From: Neisseria sicca
GTDB taxonomy: Bacteria > Pseudomonadota > Gammaproteobacteria > Burkholderiales > Neisseriaceae
Direction of reading: 5' to 3'
Length of the DNA stretch: 64,000 nt
NCBI RefSeq assembly: GCF_017753665.1
Contig: NZ_CP072524.1
Location: 1,612,001 to 1,676,000 of the forward strand
In this document: positions 28,297 to 37,111 of the stretch, piece by piece
How positions within the stretch are numbered: position 1 is the stretch's first letter
Layout: the number at the start of each line of letters is the position of its first letter
Program-made: the position numbers and the translations under genes
Notes under the pieces: model-generated
The model's database searches: none
What the model was told of the DNA's origin: nothing
Seen by the model: only the letters and a program-made list of their open reading frames with translations

Positions 28297-30304
28297 GGTT
28301 CAAATCTTTCGCCAGTCGTTGCAGGCTTTGTGTATGTTGCGGAAACTCTTTTTGCAGGTCGCGCTCGTTGCGGCTGGAAGACATGGCAAAGCGGATGCGG
28401 TCATCTGAAAACAGAACCCACGCGCGTTTCTCGCGGATGTAGAACATAAATATCGTGCCGAGAACCAGCAAAACAGAGCCTAAATAGACTAAAAATGCAC
28501 CGGGCGAGCGGGTCATTTGCAAGCCGGAGGAGCGGACTTCTTCAAAGCCGTCCAGTTGCAGGAGCATGGGTGCGGGGTATTCGGTCAGGCCGGTATAGGC
28601 GTCCATGCTGTGCAGCAGGAAGCGGTTGCGCGCTTCGTCTTGAGGCCACTCGGTCAGTTTGTATTTTTGGATGGTTTCTTCCAATACGGCGTTCATGACG
28701 CCGAATAGCATTTCGTAAAAATATCCCTGCATTTTTTCCTGCTGCTCTTTGGGGATGTTTTTGGTGATAAATTCGTCAAGCGCCAAATAGCCGCCTTTCG
28801 CAAAAATGCCCAAGGTGTTTTCGGCGGCAAGGGTGAATTGCTCACGGATGTTTTCGGGCGCGTTCAAGGTTGCGTTGCGGATGACGGTTTTGCGTGCGGC
28901 TTCGTCTTTCAAGAGTTCGCGCATCGCCATGAAGGTATCGGGTTTGAAAGTCTTATCGGCAGGAATGCGCAGCCAACGGTATTGCTGTTCCAGACCTGTG
29001 CGCGTGCCGGTGATGAAGAAATAATCCTGTTCTTGTTTAACAGGCAGCATGTAGTTTTTATATTCCACAGCCTGCCCCGCTTTGTCGCGGATTCGGTAAA
29101 CAACGGACGGGCCGATGTTGGTGTATTTTTTATTCTCTTGGGACACGGCGCGCACGTCGTTAATCGCTGATTGCAGGGTTTGCTCTTTTTCAGATGACTT
29201 GCTCATGTCTTCTACGTTCATGGACGTGAATTGGTCAAACTCCAGTTTGTAGGAAGTATTGCCGATGTCGAGCGGGAAGTCGCGCATAGACGTTGCCCTG
29301 AGCGTAACCGGCTCGCGGCTTGGGTTGCCCAAATTCCATGCTTTAAATTTCAAATCGGAACCGCCGTCGGCAAAGCTCGCTTGATAGATGGTGATGCCGT
29401 GCAGCGTCAGCGGATGGTTGACGCGGATGGTGTGTTCGGATTTTTTGCCGCTTTCCTTGTCGGTAATTTCCAAATCGCTGGCAAAATCACGCGGCATACC
29501 GGTATTGTAAAAATCGATGTGGAACTTCTTCAGCTTCACGTCAAACGGCAAATCCTGAACCAGCATCCCGTTGTCGGCATTGAGGAATACTACGTCCGCA
29601 CTTTGCCCTTCGGTAATGTTTACATTACCGCGGAACGACAGGTTTGATGTGCTCAAAACGCTTTCAGGCTTGAAGTCTTTGGCATAGACGGAGTGGTTGT
29701 CCGGTACGATGCGTCCGGTCAGCATACCGATTTTCAGCAGCAGATTGCTGTCTATCAAGCCGCCTAAACAAATCACAATCAGCGCGGCATGGGCAAAAAT
29801 ATAGCCCCACTTGTTCATCGCGCCTTTTTTGGCGGCAACCAAAACCGATCCGTCTTCGCGCGTTACGGTTTTGCAGCTGAAGCCTTGTACTTCAAGATAA
29901 CGCTGGGCGATTTCAGACGACATCTTGCCTTCCAAAACGGTCGAATGGCGCATCGCCGCCAATGATTTCTCTTTGGCGTTTTCACGGAACGATTTGATTT
30001 CGCGAAGAAAAGGCGGAACATTGCGAATCAGGCACAAGCTGGTCGATATCACCAAAAACATCATGATGACCACAAACCAAGCCGATGCATAAACATCGTA
30101 CAGGCCTAAAAAGTTGAAAATCTGCGCCCAAAACGGGCCGAATTTCACGACATAATTGACCTGCGGCTGGTTTTGCTGCAACACCGTCCCGATGACCGAA
30201 GCGACGCCCAAAAGGCTGAGCAGGGCAACGGCAAAACGCATAGAGCTTAAAAAAGCGAACCAAGGTTTGTGAATAAGAGGGACGGATGAAGAGGATTTGC
30301 TCAT
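28286..30304 (-). CDS. ccsB: System II cytochrome c biogenesis protein CcsB (ResB)
   Basis: 672-residue ResB-family membrane protein: three N-terminal membrane helices (LSSMRFAVALLSLLGVASVIG, WFVVIMMFLVISTSLCL, a third near residue 170), a large periplasmic domain (about 200-610) and a fourth helix near the end (FLVYLGSVLLVLGTIFMFYI). It works with CcsA to hold and ligate haem to apocytochromes. Its product partner, cytochrome c4, is encoded just upstream. ATG at 30304 is inside a small gap; the SD is AAGGAA further upstream. Confidence 0.93.
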   Translation of the reverse strand: MSKSSSSVPLIHKPWFAFLSSMRFAVALLSLLGVASVIGTVLQQNQPQVNYVVKFGPFWAQIFNFLGLYDVYASAWFVVIMMFLVISTSLCLIRNVPPFLREIKSFRENAKEKSLAAMRHSTVLEGKMSSEIAQRYLEVQGFSCKTVTREDGSVLVAAKKGAMNKWGYIFAHAALIVICLGGLIDSNLLLKIGMLTGRIVPDNHSVYAKDFKPESVLSTSNLSFRGNVNITEGQSADVVFLNADNGMLVQDLPFDVKLKKFHIDFYNTGMPRDFASDLEITDKESGKKSEHTIRVNHPLTLHGITIYQASFADGGSDLKFKAWNLGNPSREPVTLRATSMRDFPLDIGNTSYKLEFDQFTSMNVEDMSKSSEKEQTLQSAINDVRAVSQENKKYTNIGPSVVYRIRDKAGQAVEYKNYMLPVKQEQDYFFITGTRTGLEQQYRWLRIPADKTFKPDTFMAMRELLKDEAARKTVIRNATLNAPENIREQFTLAAENTLGIFAKGGYLALDEFITKNIPKEQQEKMQGYFYEMLFGVMNAVLEETIQKYKLTEWPQDEARNRFLLHSMDAYTGLTEYPAPMLLQLDGFEEVRSSGLQMTRSPGAFLVYLGSVLLVLGTIFMFYIREKRAWVLFSDDRIRFAMSSSRNERDLQKEFPQHTQSLQRLAKDLNHDA

Positions 30305-30460
30305 AGCGGTTTGATTCTATAAGGAATACAAAGACTGTCAGAATTCGGAAGAACCCAAACATTGGAAACGGCGCGGACAGGTGGATATGATGGAGTAAAA
30401 AGCCCAGAGCCGCCATTTGAAAAAACTTATTGCCTCAAAAGCGGCAGCTACCATCGCACA

Positions 30461-30512
30461 AGGTCGTCTGAAAACAACCCAGCCCAGAAGAGCAGGAGTT
30501 TTCAGACGACCT
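30461..30512. terminator. DUS inverted repeat between cytochrome c4 and ccsB
   Basis: AGGTCGTCTGAAAAC (30461-30475) and GTTTTCAGACGACCT (30498-30512) with a 22-nt loop. It would separate cytochrome c4 transcription from ccsBA. Confidence 0.7.
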
Positions 30513-30563
30513 CATATTCACGTTCGCCGCAAAAGCGGGCAAACAATACAAATCCGGCAGAAA

Positions 30564-31190
30564 TCAATGCAGACCTTGGATAAAGTTGGCAACTGAATTC
30601 AACTCTTCTTCGGTCATGCGTTTGGCGATGTCTTCCATAATCGCATTTTTGCGTTGTCCGGATTTATACGCCTTCATTTGATCGACCACATAAGACATAT
30701 GTTGGCCGCCTAAGCGCGGATAAGCGACGATTTCAGTGCCGCCGCCCGGAATACCTGCGCCGCTGGGACCGTGGCAGGACATACAGGCAGGAACTTTTTT
30801 ATCCACCAAACCGCCTCGGTAAATTTTGCCGCCCAAAACAGGATCATTTTGTTTCGGGTTTGCCTCGCCGGATTTGGCCTGTTGCTTGGCATAGAATGCA
30901 GATACATTGAGGATGTCTTGTTCGGACAGGTTCATCACCATAGGTTTCATCACAGCGGCGGAACCGTTTGTACGTTTGCCTTCTTTAATGTCCAAGGTTT
31001 GACGGTAGATATAGGCACTGTGTTGCGCGGCGAGCTTTGGATACATGGCGATGCCGCTGTTGCCGTCCGCCGCATGACATGCCGCACAAATGGTAGTAGC
31101 CACTTCTTTGCCTTTTGCAATATCCGCTTTCGGGGCAGCGACAGCCGCGCCGGCAGCCAAAACCAAGGCCGCTAAAGTCAATCGTTTCAT
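30564..31190 (-). CDS. Dihaem cytochrome c4
   Basis: 208-residue periplasmic electron carrier with signal peptide ([16 protein letters not shown]) and two haem-binding motifs, CAACH (35-39) and CMSCH (136-140), each followed by a Met-ligand region, in the duplicated c4 layout. In Neisseria c4 feeds electrons to the cbb3 oxidase. The start MKRLTLAA at 31190 follows GGAGTGCTCC on the opposite strand sense; an in-frame start nine codons upstream is less likely. Divergent from engB. Confidence 0.92.
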   Translation of the reverse strand: MKRLTLAALVLAAGAAVAAPKADIAKGKEVATTICAACHAADGNSGIAMYPKLAAQHSAYIYRQTLDIKEGKRTNGSAAVMKPMVMNLSEQDILNVSAFYAKQQAKSGEANPKQNDPVLGGKIYRGGLVDKKVPACMSCHGPSGAGIPGGGTEIVAYPRLGGQHMSYVVDQMKAYKSGQRKNAIMEDIAKRMTEEELNSVANFIQGLH

Positions 31191-31390
31191 GGAGTGCTCC
31201 TGATTACAGCATTGCATACCGCGACAATGCCTTTTTTATACTCAAAACGCCGGATAAATTTTACCCGATAAAAACCGATAATTCTATAAACGTGCTATTC
31301 TATACTAGATTTACATTAAATTACTACCATGTTTCGCAACATGGACACGGCAAATTCTGCCACTCCGTCTCAGGGAACAAGGAAATACGG

Positions 31391-32044
31391 ATGAACCTCT
31401 TTCAGAACGCCAAATTCTTCACTACCGTCAACCATCTCAAAGACCTGCCCGACACACCTGCAGAAATCGCATTTGTCGGACGAAGCAACGCAGGCAAATC
31501 CAGCGCGATCAATACCCTGACCAACCATGTCCGGCTCGCCTACGTTTCCAAAACGCCGGGACGGACCCAACACATCAATTTCTTCGAATTGAGCAACGGC
31601 AGCTTCATGGTCGATTTGCCGGGTTACGGCTATGCACAAGTTCCCGAAGCCATCCGCACGCATTGGGTCAAACTCTTGGGCGACTACCTTCAACAACGGC
31701 GCCAGCTCATCGGCTTGGTGTTGATTATGGATGCGCGCCACCCATTGAAAGAGCTGGATTTGCGGATGCTGGACTTTTTCCACATCACCGGCCGCCCTGT
31801 GCATATTTTGTTGTCGAAAGCCGACAAGCTGTCGAAAAACGAGCAAATCAAAACTTTAGGCTCAGTCAAAAAATCGCTCAAACCCTATATGACCCGTCAA
31901 CGCATCAGCGTACAACTATTTTCCAGCCTTAAAAAGCAAGGCATCGAAGAAGTCAACCAAGTCGTCGGAGCATGGTTTGCTACGCATCAAGAAGAAATGG
32001 ACAACTTGAATATCGGAAATCCGGAAAATTCGGAGTCATTGTAA
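31391..32044 (+). CDS. engB: Ribosome biogenesis GTPase EngB (YsxC/YihA)
   Basis: Essential-type GTPase assisting large ribosomal subunit assembly. The 217-residue product has G1 GRSNAGKSS (30-38), G3 DLPG in [10 protein letters not shown], and G4 as SKAD in LLSKADKLS. The ATG at 31391 has AAGGAAATACGG in front; the frame stays open upstream through the divergent cytochrome gene but has no homology there. A small hairpin (CCATGTT/AACATGG) lies in the leader near 31328-31345. Confidence 0.94.
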   Translation: MNLFQNAKFFTTVNHLKDLPDTPAEIAFVGRSNAGKSSAINTLTNHVRLAYVSKTPGRTQHINFFELSNGSFMVDLPGYGYAQVPEAIRTHWVKLLGDYLQQRRQLIGLVLIMDARHPLKELDLRMLDFFHITGRPVHILLSKADKLSKNEQIKTLGSVKKSLKPYMTRQRISVQLFSSLKKQGIEEVNQVVGAWFATHQEEMDNLNIGNPENSESL

Positions 32045-32109
32045 TCGGTCGTAGTATAGTCTGCATTGACGGGACGCAAATCCGTACTGTTCCTGTTGTA
32101 TTTAACACG

Positions 32110-32152
32110 AAAGGTCGTCTGAAAACGCTTGGTAGTGATTCAGACGACCTTT
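32110..32152 (+). terminator. DUS inverted-repeat terminator after engB
   Basis: AAAGGTCGTCTGAA (32110-32123) pairs with TTCAGACGACCTTT (32139-32152). Confidence 0.75.
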
Positions 32153-32232
32153 ATCACTTCCCCAGCCTACCACCTGCCCGATGCTTACCTTGTTGAGGAA
32201 GATAGCAAAGCAAAGAGTGGCAACCCATTATA

Positions 32233-32275
32233 AAAAGGTCGTCTGAAAAGCCTTTAGCCTTTCAGACGACCTTTT
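32233..32275. terminator. DUS inverted-repeat terminator for exbD
   Basis: AAAAGGTCGTCTGAAA pairs with TTTCAGACGACCTTTT 15 bp past the exbD stop. It is the second DUS hairpin in this 245-bp convergent gap, one for each side. Confidence 0.8.
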
Positions 32276-32289
32276 ATCTGCTGATAATC

Positions 32290-32727
32290 CTATTGCGCCT
32301 TAGTTTCAGTTACAAAGCCGATTTTACTGATACCGGCTTCACGCGCAGCTTCGAGCGCCTTATTGACGTATTCGTACTCGACTGCTTTATCAGCCGCAAT
32401 TGCTACGATCGTATCCGCATTTTCCTGCTTCTCGGTTTTCAAACGTGAAATCACCGTATCAATATCGACTTTAGTCGCAGAATCACCACCGACATAGTAG
32501 CTGCCGTTGGCATCTATCGTCAGTCGCAGCGGATCTTTAGGCTGCTTCTCCTTCTGCTTTGCCGCTTTTTCCGAAGCGGTCGGCAATTCCAAAGGAATCG
32601 AGTGGGTCAATACAGGCATGGTGATCATGAAAACAATCAATAACACCAGCATCACATCGACCAAGGGCGTAACGTTAATGTCCGACATCGGCGCGTCATC
32701 GCCGGAATTCATTGAACCGAATGCCAT
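32290..32727 (-). CDS. exbD: Biopolymer transport protein ExbD
   Basis: 145-residue inner-membrane protein with one N-terminal helix (PLVDVMLVLLIVFMITMPV) bearing the conserved membrane Asp (residue about 25) used for proton-driven TonB activation, and a periplasmic domain. It lies 3 bp after exbB in the tonB-exbB-exbD operon. Confidence 0.96.
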   Translation of the reverse strand: MAFGSMNSGDDAPMSDINVTPLVDVMLVLLIVFMITMPVLTHSIPLELPTASEKAAKQKEKQPKDPLRLTIDANGSYYVGGDSATKVDIDTVISRLKTEKQENADTIVAIAADKAVEYEYVNKALEAAREAGISKIGFVTETKAQ

Positions 32728-32730
32728 AAT

Positions 32731-33390
32731 TTAGTCCTTTTGATTCAGCAGACGGACGTGCAAATCGTGTGCAAAAGCGTCCATATCTTGAGAGAGGGTT
32801 TTCTTACCGCGATTGAGGAAGTTGTACGCCAAAACAGCAGGAATGGCGACAAACAAACCGGCAGCAGTGGATACCAGCGCCTCACCAATCGGACCGGCAA
32901 CGGCGGCAATACTCATTTGCCCGCTTTGACCGATATTGATTAAAGCATGGTAAATTCCCCAAACCGTACCGAACAAGCCGATAAACGGAGCGGTTGCACC
33001 AATGGATGCCAAAGCAGTCATACCGTAGTCAAACTGGCGCATAGCTTGCTCCATGCTGTTTCGGATTTGAATGACGAGGTATTCATTCAAAGGCAGCTCG
33101 GTAGTAAGTGTTTTCGCATTGCTTTGACGATAGCTTTGGTAAGCGCGCAAAGATTCGTCCGCGACACGGCTCATTGGTGAATCAATGCTCTTCACTTTCT
33201 GTACCGCCTCTGGCAGCGTAAAAGCATTCAGCATTTGCGTTTTCACTTCAGCATTGGCACTTTTGGCTTTTTTCAGTTTGATAGTGCGCAGGATAATCAG
33301 ACACCAAGTAACAATGCTCATCAACAGCATCAGTACGAATACACTGATCAGGACGAAATCGCCTGATTCAAACACTAATTTCAAATCCAT
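32731..33390 (-). CDS. exbB: Biopolymer transport protein ExbB
   Basis: 219-residue MotA/TolQ/ExbB-family proton channel subunit with three membrane helices. The conserved [20 protein letters not shown] segment and the C-terminal [19 protein letters not shown] helix with pore Thr are present. Pairs with ExbD to energise TonB. It is 67 bp downstream of tonB. Confidence 0.96.
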   Translation of the reverse strand: MDLKLVFESGDFVLISVFVLMLLMSIVTWCLIILRTIKLKKAKSANAEVKTQMLNAFTLPEAVQKVKSIDSPMSRVADESLRAYQSYRQSNAKTLTTELPLNEYLVIQIRNSMEQAMRQFDYGMTALASIGATAPFIGLFGTVWGIYHALINIGQSGQMSIAAVAGPIGEALVSTAAGLFVAIPAVLAYNFLNRGKKTLSQDMDAFAHDLHVRLLNQKD

Positions 33391-33457
33391 AATTTTTCCA
33401 GATTAAAAATAAAATTAAAAATTTCTTTTTGTCAAAATACAGGTAATTCGCGTTCAT

Positions 33458-34399
33458 TTACTGAAGTTGGAAATTAATTTTACCTCGGTATTCTGTCAAA
33501 CGGTTTGTGGGGTATCGGCTGCCGGCGGCAGTAGCTGCCTTCCTTGCTGCATTATCTAAACGTTGGAATCCGCTACTTTTAGTTACGGTAACTTTTACAA
33601 CCTTACCACCGGGTTGAACAAGAATAGATAAATGCACTATCCCTTCCTCTCCGTTTTCTAGAGAGAGAGGCGGATAAGCCGGAGTAGGGAGGAAACCTTT
33701 ATCTACAATGGCAGGAGGACCGCCGCTTCCACCTCCACCCCCGGCGCCTCCGCCGCTACCGGTACCTGATCCATGTTCACCTTTGGCACCGCCGCTTCCT
33801 GATCCACTGCCTTCACCGCGTCCGCTGCCGGTACCTTTCGTACCGCCACCACTTCCTTTACCCTCACCGTGAAGAGCCTTACCTTCTCCACTGCCTTTTC
33901 CGTTTTCCGCAGTATTCGGACCGGTTTTAGTACCGGTGTATTCCGAGGCTTGAGGCGCAGGTTTGGATTCTGTTTTAGGTTCAGGCTTAGGCTCTGGGCG
34001 TGGCTCTGGTTTAGGCTCAGGTTTGGGTTCCGGCTTAGGTTCGGGCTTCGGTTTTTCAACCGGCTTCGGCTTCTCTTTAGGCTGCTGGATATCAGCATCC
34101 TCTTTTTTCGTCACCACCGGCTTGATGATAGGCTTTGGAGGCTCAACCGGCTTAGGTTTTGGCCTTGGCTTTGGTTGTTCAGGCTCAGGCGTCTTTTCCG
34201 GAGCTGCCGGTGCACCTTCGCCTTCAGGACTACCGTCCCCGCCACCATCACCACCCAAATCTGCCAAATCGACAAACTCAATATTCATCATTTCCGGCAC
34301 AGGCGGCTTGTGTGCTTGCCATAACAACGCGACCAAACCCGCGTGGATTAAAACCACCGAGATGACGACTGCTGGAGTTAAAATTCGTTCTTTATTCAT
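33458..34399 (-). CDS. tonB: TonB energy transducer
   Basis: 313 residues: N-terminal membrane anchor (AVVISVVLIHAGLVALLWQ), a long Pro/Lys/Glu section with repeated PEPKPEPK units (about residues 60-150), an unusual Gly/Ser-rich spacer (about 165-235), then the C-terminal TonB domain with YPPLSLENGEEGIVHLSILV and a final beta strand. It couples ExbBD to receptors such as FetA and the fhu-like receptor. No good SD precedes the ATG at 34399. Fur control is indicated by the upstream Fur box. Confidence 0.95.
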   Translation of the reverse strand: MNKERILTPAVVISVVLIHAGLVALLWQAHKPPVPEMMNIEFVDLADLGGDGGGDGSPEGEGAPAAPEKTPEPEQPKPRPKPKPVEPPKPIIKPVVTKKEDADIQQPKEKPKPVEKPKPEPKPEPKPEPKPEPRPEPKPEPKTESKPAPQASEYTGTKTGPNTAENGKGSGEGKALHGEGKGSGGGTKGTGSGRGEGSGSGSGGAKGEHGSGTGSGGGAGGGGGSGGPPAIVDKGFLPTPAYPPLSLENGEEGIVHLSILVQPGGKVVKVTVTKSSGFQRLDNAARKAATAAGSRYPTNRLTEYRGKINFQLQ

Positions 34400-34517
34400 A
34401 ATCGACGCATGATAATAGCAACAATTTTTGTTTGCAACCTATTTTTACATTTGTTTCTAAAATGAATATCCACCTGGGAATATTTCTTCGACTTAATATC
34501 ATACGACATAATATTTT

Positions 34518-34536
34518 GATATTGCTATTCATTATC
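34518..34536 (-). promoter_or_regulatory. Fur box upstream of tonB-exbB-exbD
   Basis: gatattgctattcattatc matches 16 of 19 positions of the Fur consensus GATAATGATAATCATTATC. It lies about 120 bp upstream of the tonB start. A sigma-70-like pair (TTGCAA 34432-34437 and TATCAT read from 34414 to 34409, 17-nt spacer) sits closer to tonB but would give an almost leaderless mRNA, so the promoter position is uncertain. Confidence 0.7.
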
Positions 34537-34787
34537 ACAACAAAACAAAAGAAAAAGAGGACGCAATGCCTCATATTAGTTGCATTAGAATGCGGTTAAC
34601 AGCAAAAGTTCAAAATTTATAATATAACGTACAGATAAAATAACAACAATGGAGTAACACCCCGTCAAACAAATGGCACAAACATTATTGCCATAGGGTT
34701 TATTCAGATTTATTTCCAGCCCCATCAACAAGAAACTGACAAGAACGGAAAAACAAACCTATTGCACTTACCTATTTATAGGTCGGC
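34537..34787 (+). other. Gap between the tonB control region and the IS30 element
   Basis: About 250 bp of A/T-rich DNA with no recognisable gene, RNA or DUS. It may be the remains of the region into which the IS30 element inserted. Confidence 0.4.
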
Positions 34788-35861
34788 GGATTCGCATTTG
34801 AAGTGCAACTTTCCCTAACAGAAAAAGGCCAGTATGCGGTAGCATACGGCCTTTCCTGCAAGAAAGATTGCCATGAGCTACACACAACTGACCCAAGACG
34901 AACGATACCATATCCAATACCTGTCCCGCCACTGCACCGTCACAGAAATCGCCAAACAGCTTAACCGCCACAAAAGCACCATCAGCCGCGAAATCAGACG
35001 GCACCGCACCCAAGGGCAGCAATACAGTGCCGAAAAAGCACAGAAGCAGAGCCGGACTATCAAACAGCGTAAGCGAAAGCCCTATAAGCTTGATTCGCAG
35101 CTGATTCAACACATCGACACCCTTATCCGCCGCAAACTCAGTCCCGAACAAGTATGCGCCTACCTGCGCAAACATCACGGGATAACACTCCACCACAGCA
35201 CCATTTACCGCTACCTCCGCCAAGACAAAAGCAACGGCGGCACCTTGTGGCAACACCTCAGAATATGCAGCAAACCCTACCGCAAACGCTACGGCAGCAC
35301 ATGGACCAGAGGCAAAGTGCCCAACCGCGTCGGCATAGAAAACCGACCCGCCATCGTCGACCAGAAAGCCCGCATCGGCGATTGGGAAGCCGACACCATC
35401 GTCGGCAAAGGACAGAAAAGCGCATTACTGACCTTGGTCGAACGCGTTACCCGCTACACCATCATCTGCAAATTGGACAGCCTCAAAGCCGAAGACACTG
35501 CTCTGGCAGCCATTAGGGTATTAAGGGCACATAAAGCCAGAGTCCACACCATCACCATGGACAACGGTAAAGAATTTTACCAACACACCAAAATAGCCAA
35601 AGCATTGAAAGCGGAGACTTATTTTTGCCGCCCCTACCATTCTTGGGAGAAAGGGCTGAATGAGAACACCAACGGACTCATCCGACAATATTTCCCCAAA
35701 CAAACCGATTTCCGGAACATCAGTGATCGGGAGATACGCAGGGTTCAAGATGAGTTGAACCACCGGCCAAGAAAAACACTTGGCTACGAAACGCCAAGTG
35801 TTTTATTCTTGAATCTGTTCCAACCACTAGTACCATAGTGTTGCACTTGAAATCCGAATCC
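34788..35861 (+). mobile_element. IS30-family insertion sequence (IS1655-like)
   Basis: About 1.07 kb bounded by imperfect inverted repeats: GGATTCGCATTTGAAGTGCA on the left and, on the opposite strand, GGATTCGGATTTCAAGTGCA on the right. One transposase gene. A strong hairpin (34824-34854; stem AAAGGCC.GTATGC) lies between the left repeat and the ORF and may block incoming transcription. No clear target duplication was found, so the outer boundaries may be a few bases off. Confidence 0.85.
34873..35838 (+). CDS. IS30-family transposase
   Basis: 321 residues, apparently intact. N-terminal helix-turn-helix pair (TVTEIAKQLNRHKSTISREIRRH), then a DDE domain with IGDWEADTIVG (first Asp), TMDNGKEF (second Asp) and a Glu in the GLNENTNGLIRQYFPK block, which is diagnostic of IS30. 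It closely resembles the neisserial IS1655 transposase from memory; the name was not checked. Confidence 0.93.
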   Translation: MSYTQLTQDERYHIQYLSRHCTVTEIAKQLNRHKSTISREIRRHRTQGQQYSAEKAQKQSRTIKQRKRKPYKLDSQLIQHIDTLIRRKLSPEQVCAYLRKHHGITLHHSTIYRYLRQDKSNGGTLWQHLRICSKPYRKRYGSTWTRGKVPNRVGIENRPAIVDQKARIGDWEADTIVGKGQKSALLTLVERVTRYTIICKLDSLKAEDTALAAIRVLRAHKARVHTITMDNGKEFYQHTKIAKALKAETYFCRPYHSWEKGLNENTNGLIRQYFPKQTDFRNISDREIRRVQDELNHRPRKTLGYETPSVLFLNLFQPLVP

Positions 35862-35991
35862 AAGGTCGTCTGAAAATAAAACTTACCTATACAAGCATAT
35901 TACGATTACAAAAATACGCCTGATAATTTCCACTACCACCTAACCTACAGACCCTATCAAAACTTTCGCATACTCTATTTGACAGGTTAAA

Positions 35992-36456
35992 TCATGCTGT
36001 TTTGCCGTTCACTTTTTCTGCAATGATTTCAATTTTCGGTTCATACAACAAATCATAAGTCGGCTTATTAAGCAAATCTTGCAAAGTGAATCCGTCCAAA
36101 TGTGCAAAGAAAGCCTTAATCGCTCCGCCCAAAATACCGGCAAGACGGCAGGATGGCGTAATCAGGCATTCGTTGTTTTCCCCCATACATTCGACAATCT
36201 GCATAGGCTCAAGATGGCGCACGACTGCGCCAACGTTGATTTTGTCGGGAGTATCGGCAAGACGCAGTCCGCCCCCTTTCCCTCTTGTACTGGTTAGAAA
36301 TCCGCCTTTGACAAGCGCGGTAACGACTTTCATCAGATGACTTTTGGAAATGTTATAGGCTTCGGCAATGGTTCCGATATTGACTAACGAATCGTCGTTT
36401 ACGGCCGCATAAATCAATACCCGCAGACCATAATCCGTATGTTGCGTCAGATACAT
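35992..36456 (-). CDS. nsrR: Nitric-oxide-sensing transcriptional repressor NsrR (Rrf2 family)
   Basis: 154-residue Fe-S repressor released from DNA by NO. The winged HTH covers NIGTIAEAYNISKSHLMKVV, and the cluster Cys residues are C90, C97 and C103 in ECMGENNECLITPSC. In Neisseria NsrR controls NO reductase, nitrite reductase and related genes. It is divergent from a hemerythrin gene and near nnrS, both expected partners. The leader of nsrR contains a GC-rich hairpin (about 36490-36526) of 11 bp with one mismatch. Confidence 0.93.
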   Translation of the reverse strand: MYLTQHTDYGLRVLIYAAVNDDSLVNIGTIAEAYNISKSHLMKVVTALVKGGFLTSTRGKGGGLRLADTPDKINVGAVVRHLEPMQIVECMGENNECLITPSCRLAGILGGAIKAFFAHLDGFTLQDLLNKPTYDLLYEPKIEIIAEKVNGKTA

Positions 36457-36533
36457 GGTTTTCTCTGTTTGAATATATTATTTTTTTAGGACGGCGGCAG
36501 TGTATCCTGCGGAGAACTGTCGCCGTTATGTGT

Positions 36534-36563
36534 TTGACTTTATATATGATTAAGTTTCATAAT
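36534..36563 (+). promoter_or_regulatory. Candidate promoter of the hemerythrin-nnrS genes
   Basis: TTGACT (36534-36539), an 18-nt spacer and CATAAT (36558-36563). An inverted repeat TTTGAT / ATCAAA (36594-36599 and 36617-36622) with an A/T-only centre sits just before the ATG at 36627 where no Shine-Dalgarno is visible. It may be an operator (NsrR or other). Confidence 0.5.
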
Positions 36564-36626
36564 ATCCGAAACATTTAAATTAATCCAGTGCAGTTTGATA
36601 ATTTATTATCATTATAATCAAATATT

Positions 36627-37007
36627 ATGAAGCCGTTAAAACGCCATCCAGCACTTATCGAACTTTCCCGCGAACACCATCACGCCCTTTCTCTCTGTGT
36701 CCGCCTTCTGCGTACGCCTGCTAAAAGCCACCAGACTGAGTTGGAATCCCATTTCCTTGAATTAGAACCGCATTTTGCTGAAGAGGAAACCATGTTTGCT
36801 CCATATTGGCAAAATATCCCTGTTGCGATGCGTGAGCGTTTCGAGGCTGAACACGCTAAATTGCGCGGCATGATGGCAAATCCTGAATATCTTAATGAAG
36901 CATGGAACAAAGACTTTGCCGTTACCCTGCGCGACCATGCGCGCTTTGAAGAACGCGAACTGTTTCCCGCAGTCGAACCGTTCCTGCCTCCGCCTGAAGG
37001 AATCTGA
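36627..37007 (+). CDS. Hemerythrin-like (HHE) protein
   Basis: 126 residues with di-iron ligand pattern of HHE domains: EHHHALSLC (His17-19), HFLELEPHFAEEE (His42, His49, Glu52-54), EAEHAKLRGMM and DHARFEERELFP. It probably binds O2 or NO or repairs Fe-S centres under nitrosative stress, inferred from its place between nsrR and nnrS. It is shorter than YtfE/DnrN (about 220 residues), which it is not. No SD is visible before the ATG. Confidence 0.82.
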   Translation: MKPLKRHPALIELSREHHHALSLCVRLLRTPAKSHQTELESHFLELEPHFAEEETMFAPYWQNIPVAMRERFEAEHAKLRGMMANPEYLNEAWNKDFAVTLRDHARFEERELFPAVEPFLPPPEGI

Positions 37008-37012
37008 CAAGA

Positions 37013-37051
37013 AGGTCGTCTGAAAATCCTAAAAGACCTTTTCAGACGACC
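37013..37051 (+). terminator. DUS inverted repeat between hemerythrin and nnrS genes
   Basis: AGGTCGTCTGAAAA (37013-37026) pairs with TTTTCAGACGACC (37039-37051). It lies in the 104-bp gap, so nnrS may be partly independent. Confidence 0.7.
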
Positions 37052-37111
37052 CTTTCCTATCCATTCAAATCTAAAATTAAACCATTCCAAAAAACAAACC
37101 AAGGAACTACC

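Noticed and set aside
36594..36622. FNR box before the hemerythrin gene
   Set aside because: TTGAT and ATCAA are present but 19 nt apart instead of 4.
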